Notes under the pieces: model-generated
Told to the model about the DNA's origin: nothing
Seen by the model: only the letters and a program-made list of their open reading frames with translations
The model's database searches: none
Assembly: GCA_946480915.1 (NCBI GenBank)
Contig: CAMLLO010000001.1
Span: forward strand, 124,001 to 188,000
Length of the DNA stretch: 64,000 nt
From: an uncultured Sphingobacteriaceae bacterium
GTDB taxonomy: Bacteria > Bacteroidota > Bacteroidia > Sphingobacteriales > Sphingobacteriaceae
Direction of reading: 5' to 3'
Position numbers and translations under genes: made by a program
Part shown: one piece after another, positions 38,028 to 46,556 of the stretch
Numbering within the stretch: the first letter of the stretch is position 1
How the letters are laid out: each line of letters opens with the position of its first letter

Positions 38028-40325
38028 CTATTTATTTGATTTTGACGGGGGAAGTTGTGTTGTGCCCCATGAAGCGGAGGGCTTCGAATCCATCTCAATA
38101 AGCATCTCGGCTCCTTTTACTATATCCTGGTGTTCGATCCAGGATTTATGATAAGGCGCCCCATTTAAGGTTATCGATTTGATATATCTGTTTTTTTCTG
38201 AGAGGTTTTTTGTAGTTATTACGAAGTCTTTTCCATTTTCCTGGTGGATAACCGTCTTCTTAAAGTAGGGAGCGTTTATCAGGTAGTATGATTGTCCCGC
38301 GTTAGGATATAAGCCCATCATATGGAAAGCCAGCCACGATGACATTGCGCCGGAGTCGTCATTTCCAGGAATGCCGCTGTTCGAGCTGTTGAAGTTGGTA
38401 TTGATAATTTTTTGGATTCTCTCGCTACTCAAATCGGGCCTCCCAATCCAATGATATAGGTTGGGGCTCAGAAAGGATGGTTCATTGCCCACATTATACA
38501 AATCTTTTTCGAACAATACGTCGAGCCGCTTTTTGAATGCTTCATTTCCTCCAGATTTTTTAACCAGCATAGCTACATCATGCGGAACGCTCAGAGAATA
38601 CTCCCATGAGCTGGCTTCATAAAAGAATCCGCACCACCAGCATACGCAGGTCGGCCAGTCCTGAGCAAGCGGGCTATAAGGGATATAATTTATCCTTCCG
38701 TTATTCATGTCACATTGAATGCTGTCTACCCAGTTTCCCCGGGCATCTTTAGGCATAATGAATCCTCTGGCGCCGTTGTCGCTGATGTCTCTCCAGAGAT
38801 TTTGCCAGTTGTCTGCCTGTTTAAAGAAGCGGTAGTATTCATTTTTTCTTCCCAGACCGTTTGCAACCGTGGCAAGACAATAATCGTTGTAAGCGTACTC
38901 CAGTGTGCGATTGCCTGATCGTACGAAGCTTGTGGAAACATATCCTAGTTTGTTGTAATCAGTGAGTCCGCCTCTGCCTTCTTTCTCTTCATTTCCTCCC
39001 GGTGGAACAGTTGCATCTTTTAACATCGCCTCGAGTCCAAGATGGTAATTTATTCCCTTCAAACCTTTCACATAGGCATCTGCAATAAGCACTTCAGCAT
39101 TTGATCCGCCCTGCGTGCGACCATTGCTATTGCCGCTTCTTGCATCTGGCATATATCCGTCGCGTTTATAAATCTGCAACAATGCATTTACAATAGTTAC
39201 CTCCCGGGATGGTGTAACCAAGGTAATTAACGGATTAGATGAACGGTATGTATCCCAAATAGCATAAAAATCATCATAATAAGGACCATTATTTTCCCAA
39301 AGAGGATTTTCGCCGGTACGGTCAACAGGCATTAACATGGTGTGATACAAGGCAGTGTAAAACATCTTTTTATACTCAGGGCTGGTACTTTTCTCAATTT
39401 CAACTCTTTTTAAGATATCCTCCCACTTGCTTTGTGTTTCTTTGAGTACCTGCTCAAAGATCCAATGCGGCACTTCAGTTTCGATGTTTTGCTTTGCTTT
39501 TAATGTGCTGATAAAGGATATTCCAACCTTCATCTCAAGTTTGTTTCCCTGAAGGTTTTCAAAAAATAGCATGGCACCAGTTTTCTTGCCATCATCAACC
39601 TGGGTTTTCTGCGATGAAAGCTGAGTACCTTTCCATGTATTAAAAGAAGTAAAAGGGCTGTTAAAAATGGCCGTAAAATACACCGTATAGGCTGAGCCGT
39701 TATTCCAGCCGCCTCTTATTTTAGTGTAGCCACGTATTTCATGATCGCTTATCATTTCTATTTCAGAGCCAACAAATTGCTGGGCTTCTCTTCCATCCGG
39801 AACAGGTGTTTCGCCTAAGAAATCCCCGCAGTCTATTTTTACGGCTTTTCTGGCATCGCTGTTAAATCCAAACTTATAATATGAAACTTTCGGAGAGGTC
39901 GTTATTTCTGTTTGTATGTTCCACTTTTTTAGCCGGACGCTGTAATAACCTAATAATGCTTTTTCGTTTTCTCTTAAAGATTCCTGCTGAATGGATTCAA
40001 AATCTCCGGCAAAGGGCATTACAGCAATATTTCCATATTTTGGGCCACCGCCCGTGCCGCTTACATGTATCTGACTGAAGCCATATACTGTTTTGCCCAT
40101 ATCTGGCGAGTAACCGCTATTGGAAGCTTTACTGCAATCTGGTCCGGGTTTTACCATCCCGTAAGGGCAGGAGGGGCCAATAAAAACATTGCCATCGCCT
40201 TCGGAACCGATAAGAGGATCTACATAGGTGTGGTACTGACTGAACGAGATTGCAGGAGTTAATAAAATCAGGAAGCTAAAATAGTATCTGATTAAATTTG
40301 ACCTATTAATTTTTTTTAAAAGCAT
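38028..40325 (-). CDS. Glycoside hydrolase family 92 alpha-mannosidase (first copy)
   Basis: GH92 calcium-dependent exo-alpha-mannosidase of about 765 residues from the ATG at 40325 (an upstream in-frame ATG at 40349 would overlap GH89 by 14 bases). A signal peptide ends near AISFSQ. Family landmarks are YVDPLIGSEGDGNVFIGPSCPYGMVKPGPD at the mature N-terminus, YDDFYAIWDTYR, VRSGNRTLEYAYNDYCLA and GIPGNDDSGAMSSW in the catalytic (alpha/alpha)6 domain. Most members remove terminal alpha-1,2-mannose; others act on alpha-1,3, 1,4, 1,6 or phosphodiester-linked mannose. It sits between GH89 and GH2 in the train. Confidence 0.93.
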   Translation of the reverse strand: MLLKKINRSNLIRYYFSFLILLTPAISFSQYHTYVDPLIGSEGDGNVFIGPSCPYGMVKPGPDCSKASNSGYSPDMGKTVYGFSQIHVSGTGGGPKYGNIAVMPFAGDFESIQQESLRENEKALLGYYSVRLKKWNIQTEITTSPKVSYYKFGFNSDARKAVKIDCGDFLGETPVPDGREAQQFVGSEIEMISDHEIRGYTKIRGGWNNGSAYTVYFTAIFNSPFTSFNTWKGTQLSSQKTQVDDGKKTGAMLFFENLQGNKLEMKVGISFISTLKAKQNIETEVPHWIFEQVLKETQSKWEDILKRVEIEKSTSPEYKKMFYTALYHTMLMPVDRTGENPLWENNGPYYDDFYAIWDTYRSSNPLITLVTPSREVTIVNALLQIYKRDGYMPDARSGNSNGRTQGGSNAEVLIADAYVKGLKGINYHLGLEAMLKDATVPPGGNEEKEGRGGLTDYNKLGYVSTSFVRSGNRTLEYAYNDYCLATVANGLGRKNEYYRFFKQADNWQNLWRDISDNGARGFIMPKDARGNWVDSIQCDMNNGRINYIPYSPLAQDWPTCVCWWCGFFYEASSWEYSLSVPHDVAMLVKKSGGNEAFKKRLDVLFEKDLYNVGNEPSFLSPNLYHWIGRPDLSSERIQKIINTNFNSSNSGIPGNDDSGAMSSWLAFHMMGLYPNAGQSYYLINAPYFKKTVIHQENGKDFVITTKNLSEKNRYIKSITLNGAPYHKSWIEHQDIVKGAEMLIEMDSKPSASWGTTQLPPSKSNK

Positions 40326-40335
40326 CGGTGTACTG

Positions 40336-42546
40336 TTACTTGTGAGCACTGCTTATCAGTGAGCGATATTTTTGATGTAATTGTATGGCCGTTTCAACAG
40401 GTTTTCCTGCAGTTAGAACTGGATAATCTTTCCGTTGATTAACCCATTTCCATTCCCACTCAGAAATTTCTTTATTGAATTTTTCCTGGTCTATTGATTG
40501 TCCGGTTTTTAATGATTGCGTTACCTCCGTAAAATACTTTTGCCATCTGGGTTTATAAAAATCACTTAATAAACCGCTCCATTGCCTGCATGCATATTCG
40601 TGTAAAGGATTATTTGCATCACCCCACAGAGTTATCAAATCCTTAGCGTTCATTTCATAGAGTGCTTTTTCTTCTGCAGTGGTGCCCCATTTCCTGGCAT
40701 CAGCAACCCATGGGCCAAGTAGAAAATCTTTTCTTGTTGCAAGCAGCTTGTCCATATCGTCTATCAAAGCGATGAATTCTTTGCTGTGTTTATTAAATGC
40801 CTGCAAGTCTTTTGTTTGATAGTCTTCAACAAATTTTCGCTGAAGAGGTAAAGCATAATTGGCCAGTACTTGCCGGGTTAAATCTACCAGGTCATACTGA
40901 TAACCATCGCTATGTTTACAGTCATTAGCCGCTTTGATCAGAGCATCCCATGCAGGCAGTAAATCTTTAGGATTATAGTTTAAAGTCGTTTTGGTCCATC
41001 GGGTTAGCGAGTCCATGGTTGGGCGGGCCTGAATAATGGATTCGGCGCCATCCCGTATGTATTTATCAGCAGGTACGCTGTAAACGGTCTTTCTTAAAAT
41101 ATCCCAGGCATCTAAGGCCTGGGGGTTATTGTTTCCATAGCGGTTCTTTACAAATTTTGGTAACCAGATTTCCAGATCGATTGTATCACGAGTCCAGGTA
41201 TTTGCCATCATCAATTCATACAGAACAGGGTTTTGCTCTATTCCCTCCATAGTGAGGCCAATACCTGCCATTTTACCGCTTTTGGGGTCGTTCAATGCTT
41301 TTGAGGGATTTTTGGCTACCGCATCCATCCTCCCGAATAAATTGGTATTGCCACCAAAATTATGCAGCATGTTCCATATCCATGGCTTGCCATAAAATGC
41401 ATCTGTTCGTTTCCATACTGGCTCAATTTCTGTCGCAAGATCAAGCAATATCATTTTGTCATTGGGCACAGCTTTGAGTAAGGCCTCAATTTGAGGTTGT
41501 TTCCAAAATTTGCGGTCGCTATAAAACAACCAGCCCTGCATGACCCATATGGCTGACGAATCTGCCTGATGCATGCCATCGTACACTCTGGCGCTTAACT
41601 TGCTTAAGAATTCGGGCTCATCTGATGGTGGTTCGTTTTCGTTGAATGTATCGGCCGAGTATAAATGATCGGTTCCAAGCAATTCTGTCTGTTTTTGCAA
41701 AAAGCGTTTCCCAATAGCAGCAAACATGGGATCTTCTGAATCCAGAATATATGTATCAGCAAAGCCGTTCGTCCAGTTTGTGGTTTTTAATTTTGCACCC
41801 GGATACTTCTTTTTAAACGCTGCCGGCACATGGCCTGTAAATGCCGGAAGAACTGGCTTCATTCCCAGAGAGCGTTCTCTTTCCAGAATTTTCTTTTGTA
41901 ATTCGAAATGGCTCTTCATCCAGCTTAGTGGCAAGGGACCGCCCCAGCCATCAATATTGCCCATCCAAAACCACGAGAAATAAGAGGGACCAGTGAAGAA
42001 ATCTTTAAGTTCCTCGTCGCTAAATCCCATTTCTTTATAAACTAAGTACCAGGTATATTCTTCGCCGGTAATTGCCAGCGGCATGTTGATGCCATGAAGC
42101 GCCATCCAGTCTATTTCTTTTTCCCAGCGAGGCCAGTCCCACCAGCTCATGCTGTAATTAAATGTGCAATAGTTTAAATAATAGCGGTATTCGTAAGGAG
42201 TAGCTTTATGAATTTTGCCGGAAACTTTGGGCAGTGTTTTAGGCATTTTTAAATTGCTGCCGTTCCAGGTTATCTGACTATGACAATATTCTGTGAGATA
42301 ATAATAAAAAGCGGAGGCAAGAGAAACTCCATTACTCCCCCGCAGAACAATCTTATTATTCCGGCTTTCAATCTCAAATACATCTTTGCCATTTTCGGGC
42401 ATGATGCTTTCAAGAATAAATGCGCTAGAGTGCTCAGGTAAAATCCTTTTTACCAGCTGCCTTGAAGCTTCAGGATTGATCTGTGCTTTTAGTGATATCG
42501 AGAAAAATACAGCAATTATTAAAACTAAACGTGCCCTTATCTTCAT
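40336..42546 (-). CDS. Glycoside hydrolase family 89 alpha-N-acetylglucosaminidase (NAGLU-like)
   Basis: A 736-residue exported enzyme, leader KIRARLVLIIAVFFSISLKAQ. It has the NAGLU three-part plan: a small N-terminal domain, a TIM barrel beginning about residue 118 (YEYRYYLNYCTFNYSMSWWDW), and an all-helical C-terminal domain. Predicted catalytic acids are Glu303 in DTFNENEPPSDEP and Glu434 in TMEGIEQNP, matching the human NAGLU motifs. It hydrolyses terminal alpha-linked GlcNAc. Free alpha-glucosamine is normally not accepted by the family, which gives meaning to the putative glucosamine acetyltransferase two genes upstream. 15 bp after the symporter gene. Confidence 0.93.
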   Translation of the reverse strand: MKIRARLVLIIAVFFSISLKAQINPEASRQLVKRILPEHSSAFILESIMPENGKDVFEIESRNNKIVLRGSNGVSLASAFYYYLTEYCHSQITWNGSNLKMPKTLPKVSGKIHKATPYEYRYYLNYCTFNYSMSWWDWPRWEKEIDWMALHGINMPLAITGEEYTWYLVYKEMGFSDEELKDFFTGPSYFSWFWMGNIDGWGGPLPLSWMKSHFELQKKILERERSLGMKPVLPAFTGHVPAAFKKKYPGAKLKTTNWTNGFADTYILDSEDPMFAAIGKRFLQKQTELLGTDHLYSADTFNENEPPSDEPEFLSKLSARVYDGMHQADSSAIWVMQGWLFYSDRKFWKQPQIEALLKAVPNDKMILLDLATEIEPVWKRTDAFYGKPWIWNMLHNFGGNTNLFGRMDAVAKNPSKALNDPKSGKMAGIGLTMEGIEQNPVLYELMMANTWTRDTIDLEIWLPKFVKNRYGNNNPQALDAWDILRKTVYSVPADKYIRDGAESIIQARPTMDSLTRWTKTTLNYNPKDLLPAWDALIKAANDCKHSDGYQYDLVDLTRQVLANYALPLQRKFVEDYQTKDLQAFNKHSKEFIALIDDMDKLLATRKDFLLGPWVADARKWGTTAEEKALYEMNAKDLITLWGDANNPLHEYACRQWSGLLSDFYKPRWQKYFTEVTQSLKTGQSIDQEKFNKEISEWEWKWVNQRKDYPVLTAGKPVETAIQLHQKYRSLISSAHK

Positions 42547-42561
42547 GTATGCTGAATTTAA

Positions 42562-44190
42562 TTACCAAAAAACGGTGTATAATGCGGCCAGTATTCCCAT
42601 AATTAGAACTGAACCGATGGCAAATCCTGTTGTGATTTTAAACATAGATGTATCGACTTCAATGGTATGCGGATCATTGTATTTTTGAGGTCTGCTCAAA
42701 CTAACCAACATCATAACAAGCACGATAACCACAAAGTCGATCTCCATCCTGTTTAAAAACGGAAGATCCGGAAAAGCTCCGCTCGTCCATACCGGGAGAA
42801 ATTTAAGAACCGTTGAAAGCGGGATGGTTAGCACTGCGCCGGTCATGGCCGCCGTTGCCGTAGTGCGCTTCCAATAAAAGCCAAGAAGGAAGATAGCAAG
42901 TACACCGGGTGATATAAAGCCTACATATTCCTGAATAAACTGGTAAGCCTGATCGAGCGTTCTTAACGAGGGAGTAACGATAGCCGCAATGGTCATTGAA
43001 ATAACTACTGCCCATCTTCCGACGTGAACCATTTTTTTATCGCTGGCATCTTTATTAAAATACTTTTTATAGATGTCGAGCGAAAAGATGGTGGATATGC
43101 TGTTGGCTTTGCCCGCCAATGAAGCCACGATGGCAGCAGTAAGCGCCGCAAAGGCGATTCCCTTTAAACCGGCAGGCAACAAATTCATTAATGTTGGATA
43201 GGCATGATCTGGTTTAACAATTCCGGCATCAGACATTTCCGCCTGAAACAATCCTTTATGATGCAGCACATACATTACAATCCCCGGAAGTACTGCAATT
43301 ACCGGTACCAACAATTTTAAAAAAGCGGCGAACAGAATTCCGCTGCGTGCGGTTTTCAGATCAGCACCTAATGCCCGCTGCACAATATATTGATTGCAAC
43401 CCCAGTACGCTAAATTGTTAATCAGCATACCACCAAACAGCACAGACAAACCCGGCAATTCTTTATAGTATTTATCAGAGGAATGAAATATCATGTGGAA
43501 ATGCTCAGGTGCTTGCTTTCGCAAAACTGACAGGCCCTGAAAAATGTCGTCGCCAAATCCATATTCTCTCGATAGTAAGGTAAGCGCCAGATAGGTTGTA
43601 ACCAGGCCCCCTAAAATTAATACCACAACCTGAATCACGTCGGTATAACCAATAACCTTCATGCCACCCAGTGTAACAATCATTGCGAAAACACTCAACC
43701 CCACGATTGACCATTCAAAGCTGATTGTAGATATAGAGGATATAGCTAAAGCTCCGAGATAAATAATGGAGGTGAGATTAACGAATACATAAACAAGGAG
43801 CCAGAAAACGGCCATTATGGTACTCACTCTGTCATTGTACCTTCTGGATAAGAATTGAGGCATGGTAAAGATCTTATTCTTGAGATACACCGGAATAATG
43901 AAAATAGCCACAATGATCAAGGTAGCTGCCGCCATCCATTCATATGTGGCGATGGCCAGACCGAGAGCAAAACCAGACCCGGACATACCGATAAAATGCT
44001 CGGCAGAGATATTGGAGGCTATTAAGGATGCTCCGATTGCCCACCACGTAAGCGAACCTTCGGCCAGGAAAAAATCTTTTGAACTGAGGTTTTTTGATTT
44101 CTTTTTATGATAGATATAATACCCGTAAGAAGATACGGCAATGAAATAAACAAAAAAGACTATGTAGTCTGCGGTTTGTAATTGGTTCAT
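42562..44190 (-). CDS. Sodium/solute symporter (SSS family), candidate inositol or amino-sugar importer
   Basis: A 542-residue inner-membrane carrier with about 14 helices and the same landmarks as the paralog at 30997-32670 (SSKDFFLAEGSLTWWAIGASLIASNISAEHFIG, GGMKVIGYTDVIQV, WGCNQYIVQRALGA, AALTAAIVASLAGKANSISTIF). SSS relatives in animals include the SGLT glucose carriers and the SMIT sodium/myo-inositol carriers. Its place between NagX and GH89, in a train headed by myo-inositol oxygenase, makes inositol or GlcNAc the most attractive substrates, but motifs alone do not decide. Confidence 0.88.
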   Translation of the reverse strand: MNQLQTADYIVFFVYFIAVSSYGYYIYHKKKSKNLSSKDFFLAEGSLTWWAIGASLIASNISAEHFIGMSGSGFALGLAIATYEWMAAATLIIVAIFIIPVYLKNKIFTMPQFLSRRYNDRVSTIMAVFWLLVYVFVNLTSIIYLGALAISSISTISFEWSIVGLSVFAMIVTLGGMKVIGYTDVIQVVVLILGGLVTTYLALTLLSREYGFGDDIFQGLSVLRKQAPEHFHMIFHSSDKYYKELPGLSVLFGGMLINNLAYWGCNQYIVQRALGADLKTARSGILFAAFLKLLVPVIAVLPGIVMYVLHHKGLFQAEMSDAGIVKPDHAYPTLMNLLPAGLKGIAFAALTAAIVASLAGKANSISTIFSLDIYKKYFNKDASDKKMVHVGRWAVVISMTIAAIVTPSLRTLDQAYQFIQEYVGFISPGVLAIFLLGFYWKRTTATAAMTGAVLTIPLSTVLKFLPVWTSGAFPDLPFLNRMEIDFVVIVLVMMLVSLSRPQKYNDPHTIEVDTSMFKITTGFAIGSVLIMGILAALYTVFW

Positions 44191-44219
44191 TTTTGGGTTG
44201 TCGTTATTAAATTATAGTA

Positions 44220-45485
44220 TCAAATTTTTAGAAACCATTTTCTTGAATATAAAAACTTTAAAAGTATAAGTTGAATGATTAATACTCCGGTCCATAATAG
44301 TACATGCTGCCATGCCCCATCTAATTGATTTATTATTCCACCAAATAGAAATTGAGAAGTAGATTCGAAGTTTATAAGACCATGTGCGGCCATATAGATC
44401 AAAATAGAATTGGTGCCGATCCAGACAAAAGGCATGCTCCATTTTTTATATCCGGCAACATCGATTATCCAATAAAATAAAGCGAATAATAAAACGCTCC
44501 AGCCTCCTGCGAATAATACAAAAGAGCTTGTCCACATATTTTTATTTATCGGGAACACAAGATTCCATAATACTCCGAGTGCTAACAAGCCAATTCCGGC
44601 TGCAAAAAGTGAAAGAGTTTTCTTCATAGGACTAAAGTCGCGTGAATCCCAATTTAAAAACGTGCCGGTGAAAATACCTAACAAGGCCGTACCAATAGCT
44701 GGTATGGTGGATAGCAATCCTTCGGGATCGTAGACCGTGCGATGCAATTTACCCGGTAGTAAGATCCGGTCGATATAAGCAGAGAGATTTCCTTCCGGAG
44801 TTAACACGCCGGCGCCAAATCCGGGTACGGGTACTAAGCTCATGATGGCCCAATAGCCTAATAGCAGCCCAGCGAACCACATTAATTGCGACTTTAATGA
44901 GCAGTTAAGAAATATAATGGCTACAAAAAAACAGGCTAGTGCAATACGGCCCAATACGCTGGCAAACCGTGTATCCTGGTAGTTATTAAAATTTAGTGCC
45001 CCGTTTATTATCATTCCCAAGAGGAGGAGTATAATAGTCCTTTTGGCCAAACCCGTATATAGATGCCTCTTTGACTCTTTCTTAATCGTGCCATTTTCGG
45101 TTAGATGGTTTCGGTAAGCCATTGGCATTGATACTCCTGCTATAAAAATAAACAGAGGAAAAATCATGTCGTAGAAAGTAAAGCCATTCCATGGAGTATG
45201 ATGTAGTTGATTGCTGATACCTATAAATAGCTTTTCAATAAAAGATAAATTATCAGGACTTGCAATTGTCCAGTCGCTGAGATTGCGGCTAAGAGAATAT
45301 TTATCTTTAATAGTGTTGGCAATGGAATGAAAAATTTGTTCTCCGCTTATTATCCAGAACATATCAAAACCGCGTAAGGCATCAAGAGATAAAAGTCTTG
45401 TGCTTTTATTTCCGGGTGCATCAGAAATAGCTTTACTAGGATTTGGGTCAGTTAAACTGGCGATCATATGTGCTTTGAGAATCAA
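44220..45485 (-). CDS. NagX/HGSNAT-like membrane glucosamine N-acetyltransferase (DUF5009, COG4299)
   Basis: A 421-residue polytopic membrane protein with about 10-11 helices. The N-terminal RLLSLDALRGFDMFWII is typical of the family that includes NagX and the human lysosomal heparan-alpha-glucosaminide N-acetyltransferase HGSNAT. HHTPWNGFTFYDMIFP near residue 95 aligns with the HGSNAT segment that bears the active-site His, here His96. In lysosomes HGSNAT moves acetyl from cytosolic acetyl-CoA across the membrane onto terminal alpha-glucosamine so that NAGLU can cut it. Here the NAGLU homolog (GH89) is two genes downstream. I infer the same acetylate-then-cleave order. Start could also be the in-frame ATG at 45467. 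9 bp after the phosphatase. Confidence 0.82.
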   Translation of the reverse strand: MILKAHMIASLTDPNPSKAISDAPGNKSTRLLSLDALRGFDMFWIISGEQIFHSIANTIKDKYSLSRNLSDWTIASPDNLSFIEKLFIGISNQLHHTPWNGFTFYDMIFPLFIFIAGVSMPMAYRNHLTENGTIKKESKRHLYTGLAKRTIILLLLGMIINGALNFNNYQDTRFASVLGRIALACFFVAIIFLNCSLKSQLMWFAGLLLGYWAIMSLVPVPGFGAGVLTPEGNLSAYIDRILLPGKLHRTVYDPEGLLSTIPAIGTALLGIFTGTFLNWDSRDFSPMKKTLSLFAAGIGLLALGVLWNLVFPINKNMWTSSFVLFAGGWSVLLFALFYWIIDVAGYKKWSMPFVWIGTNSILIYMAAHGLINFESTSQFLFGGIINQLDGAWQHVLLWTGVLIIQLILLKFLYSRKWFLKI

Positions 45486-45494
45486 TCAGAACTA

Positions 45495-46484
45495 TCACTT
45501 TTTTATAATGGTGGAGTATATAATTTCACCTCTGTCGTTAATGGTTTGCATCAGCAATTGGTCTGTATTAACGGAAAAAAGCATGAAACCATAATCTGAG
45601 GCAACCATTTTGCTGCCGGGAATCACCTTTACCGGAGTTTTTTCTGATGCGGCACCTGAAATAAAATGATGGGTCTTCCCTGCTGGTTTAATATACTGAA
45701 GGCTATGTTCATGTCCTGATAAATAAACATCAACATTATATTTATCAAACACCGGTTTCAAGGAATTACGGATGGCTTTTGTATCGTAGCCTTCAGTTCT
45801 GCTTCCGCCGGTAAACATCGGATGATGCCCTACCACAATTTTCCATTTTATATTAGGAGAGGAATCGCTGAGTGTTTTTTTAAGCCAGTTTTTTTGTTTG
45901 GTCGAATCCTGGCTGCGGACATTTGGTCCGTATTCTGCATTCTGATAAAATTCGGGTATTAAAGGATTGGTATCAATAAATGCGATTAACACCTGTCGGG
46001 TGGTGTCTCCATTTATCGGGAATTTTTTTGAATAATAACGAGCGGGCATTTGCCATCTGCGGCTGATTTTTGAATAGGCCACTTGCGCATCGGGATTAGA
46101 TTTGTAATCATGGTTTCCCAAGACAAGGTACCAGTCCCATTGCAAAGAAAAATCAGTATAAATATCTTCGAAAGAATATTTAAACAGCGGATCGTATTCA
46201 CTAATTACACCGCTTGGATAAAAGTTATCTCCGGTAGCGATTATAAACTGGGCTCTAACTTCGGTTGCAGTTTTTCCCATTTGCGCAGCAACTTGTTTTT
46301 GGTGGTCGGCACCATTGCGTCCCCAGTCGCCCATGGCGATAAAATTGAGTGCGAAAGGATTTTTTATAAGCAGGTTACCACGATAAGATTGTGTCGCCGA
46401 ATCAGTTATAAGCACCTGTCCGCACACAGATACAGAAAGTATAACTAACCAACAACATATCAATCCTATAGAAATTCGTTTCAT
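45495..46484 (-). CDS. Purple-acid-type metallophosphatase (TRAP-like)
   Basis: Exported calcineurin-like phosphoesterase of about 329 residues from the ATG at 46484, which starts a good signal peptide (KRISIGLICCWLVILSVSVCGQ); an upstream in-frame ATG at 46517 would add 11 residues. All five metal-site motifs are present in order: GDWG (about 46), GDNFYPSG, LGNHDY, VGHHPMF and SGHEHSLQ. This order fits tartrate-resistant (type 5) acid phosphatases, with a dinuclear metal site. Within the train it would remove a phosphate ester, for example from inositol phosphate or phosphorylated glycan. The substrate is inferred from context only. Confidence 0.88.
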   Translation of the reverse strand: MKRISIGLICCWLVILSVSVCGQVLITDSATQSYRGNLLIKNPFALNFIAMGDWGRNGADHQKQVAAQMGKTATEVRAQFIIATGDNFYPSGVISEYDPLFKYSFEDIYTDFSLQWDWYLVLGNHDYKSNPDAQVAYSKISRRWQMPARYYSKKFPINGDTTRQVLIAFIDTNPLIPEFYQNAEYGPNVRSQDSTKQKNWLKKTLSDSSPNIKWKIVVGHHPMFTGGSRTEGYDTKAIRNSLKPVFDKYNVDVYLSGHEHSLQYIKPAGKTHHFISGAASEKTPVKVIPGSKMVASDYGFMLFSVNTDQLLMQTINDRGEIIYSTIIKK

Positions 46485-46556
46485 TCTTTGAAGATAAAAA
46501 ATCCCGGGGATTATCAATCCCCGGGTACTAACAAATTAACCAAGGAACAAAAATTC

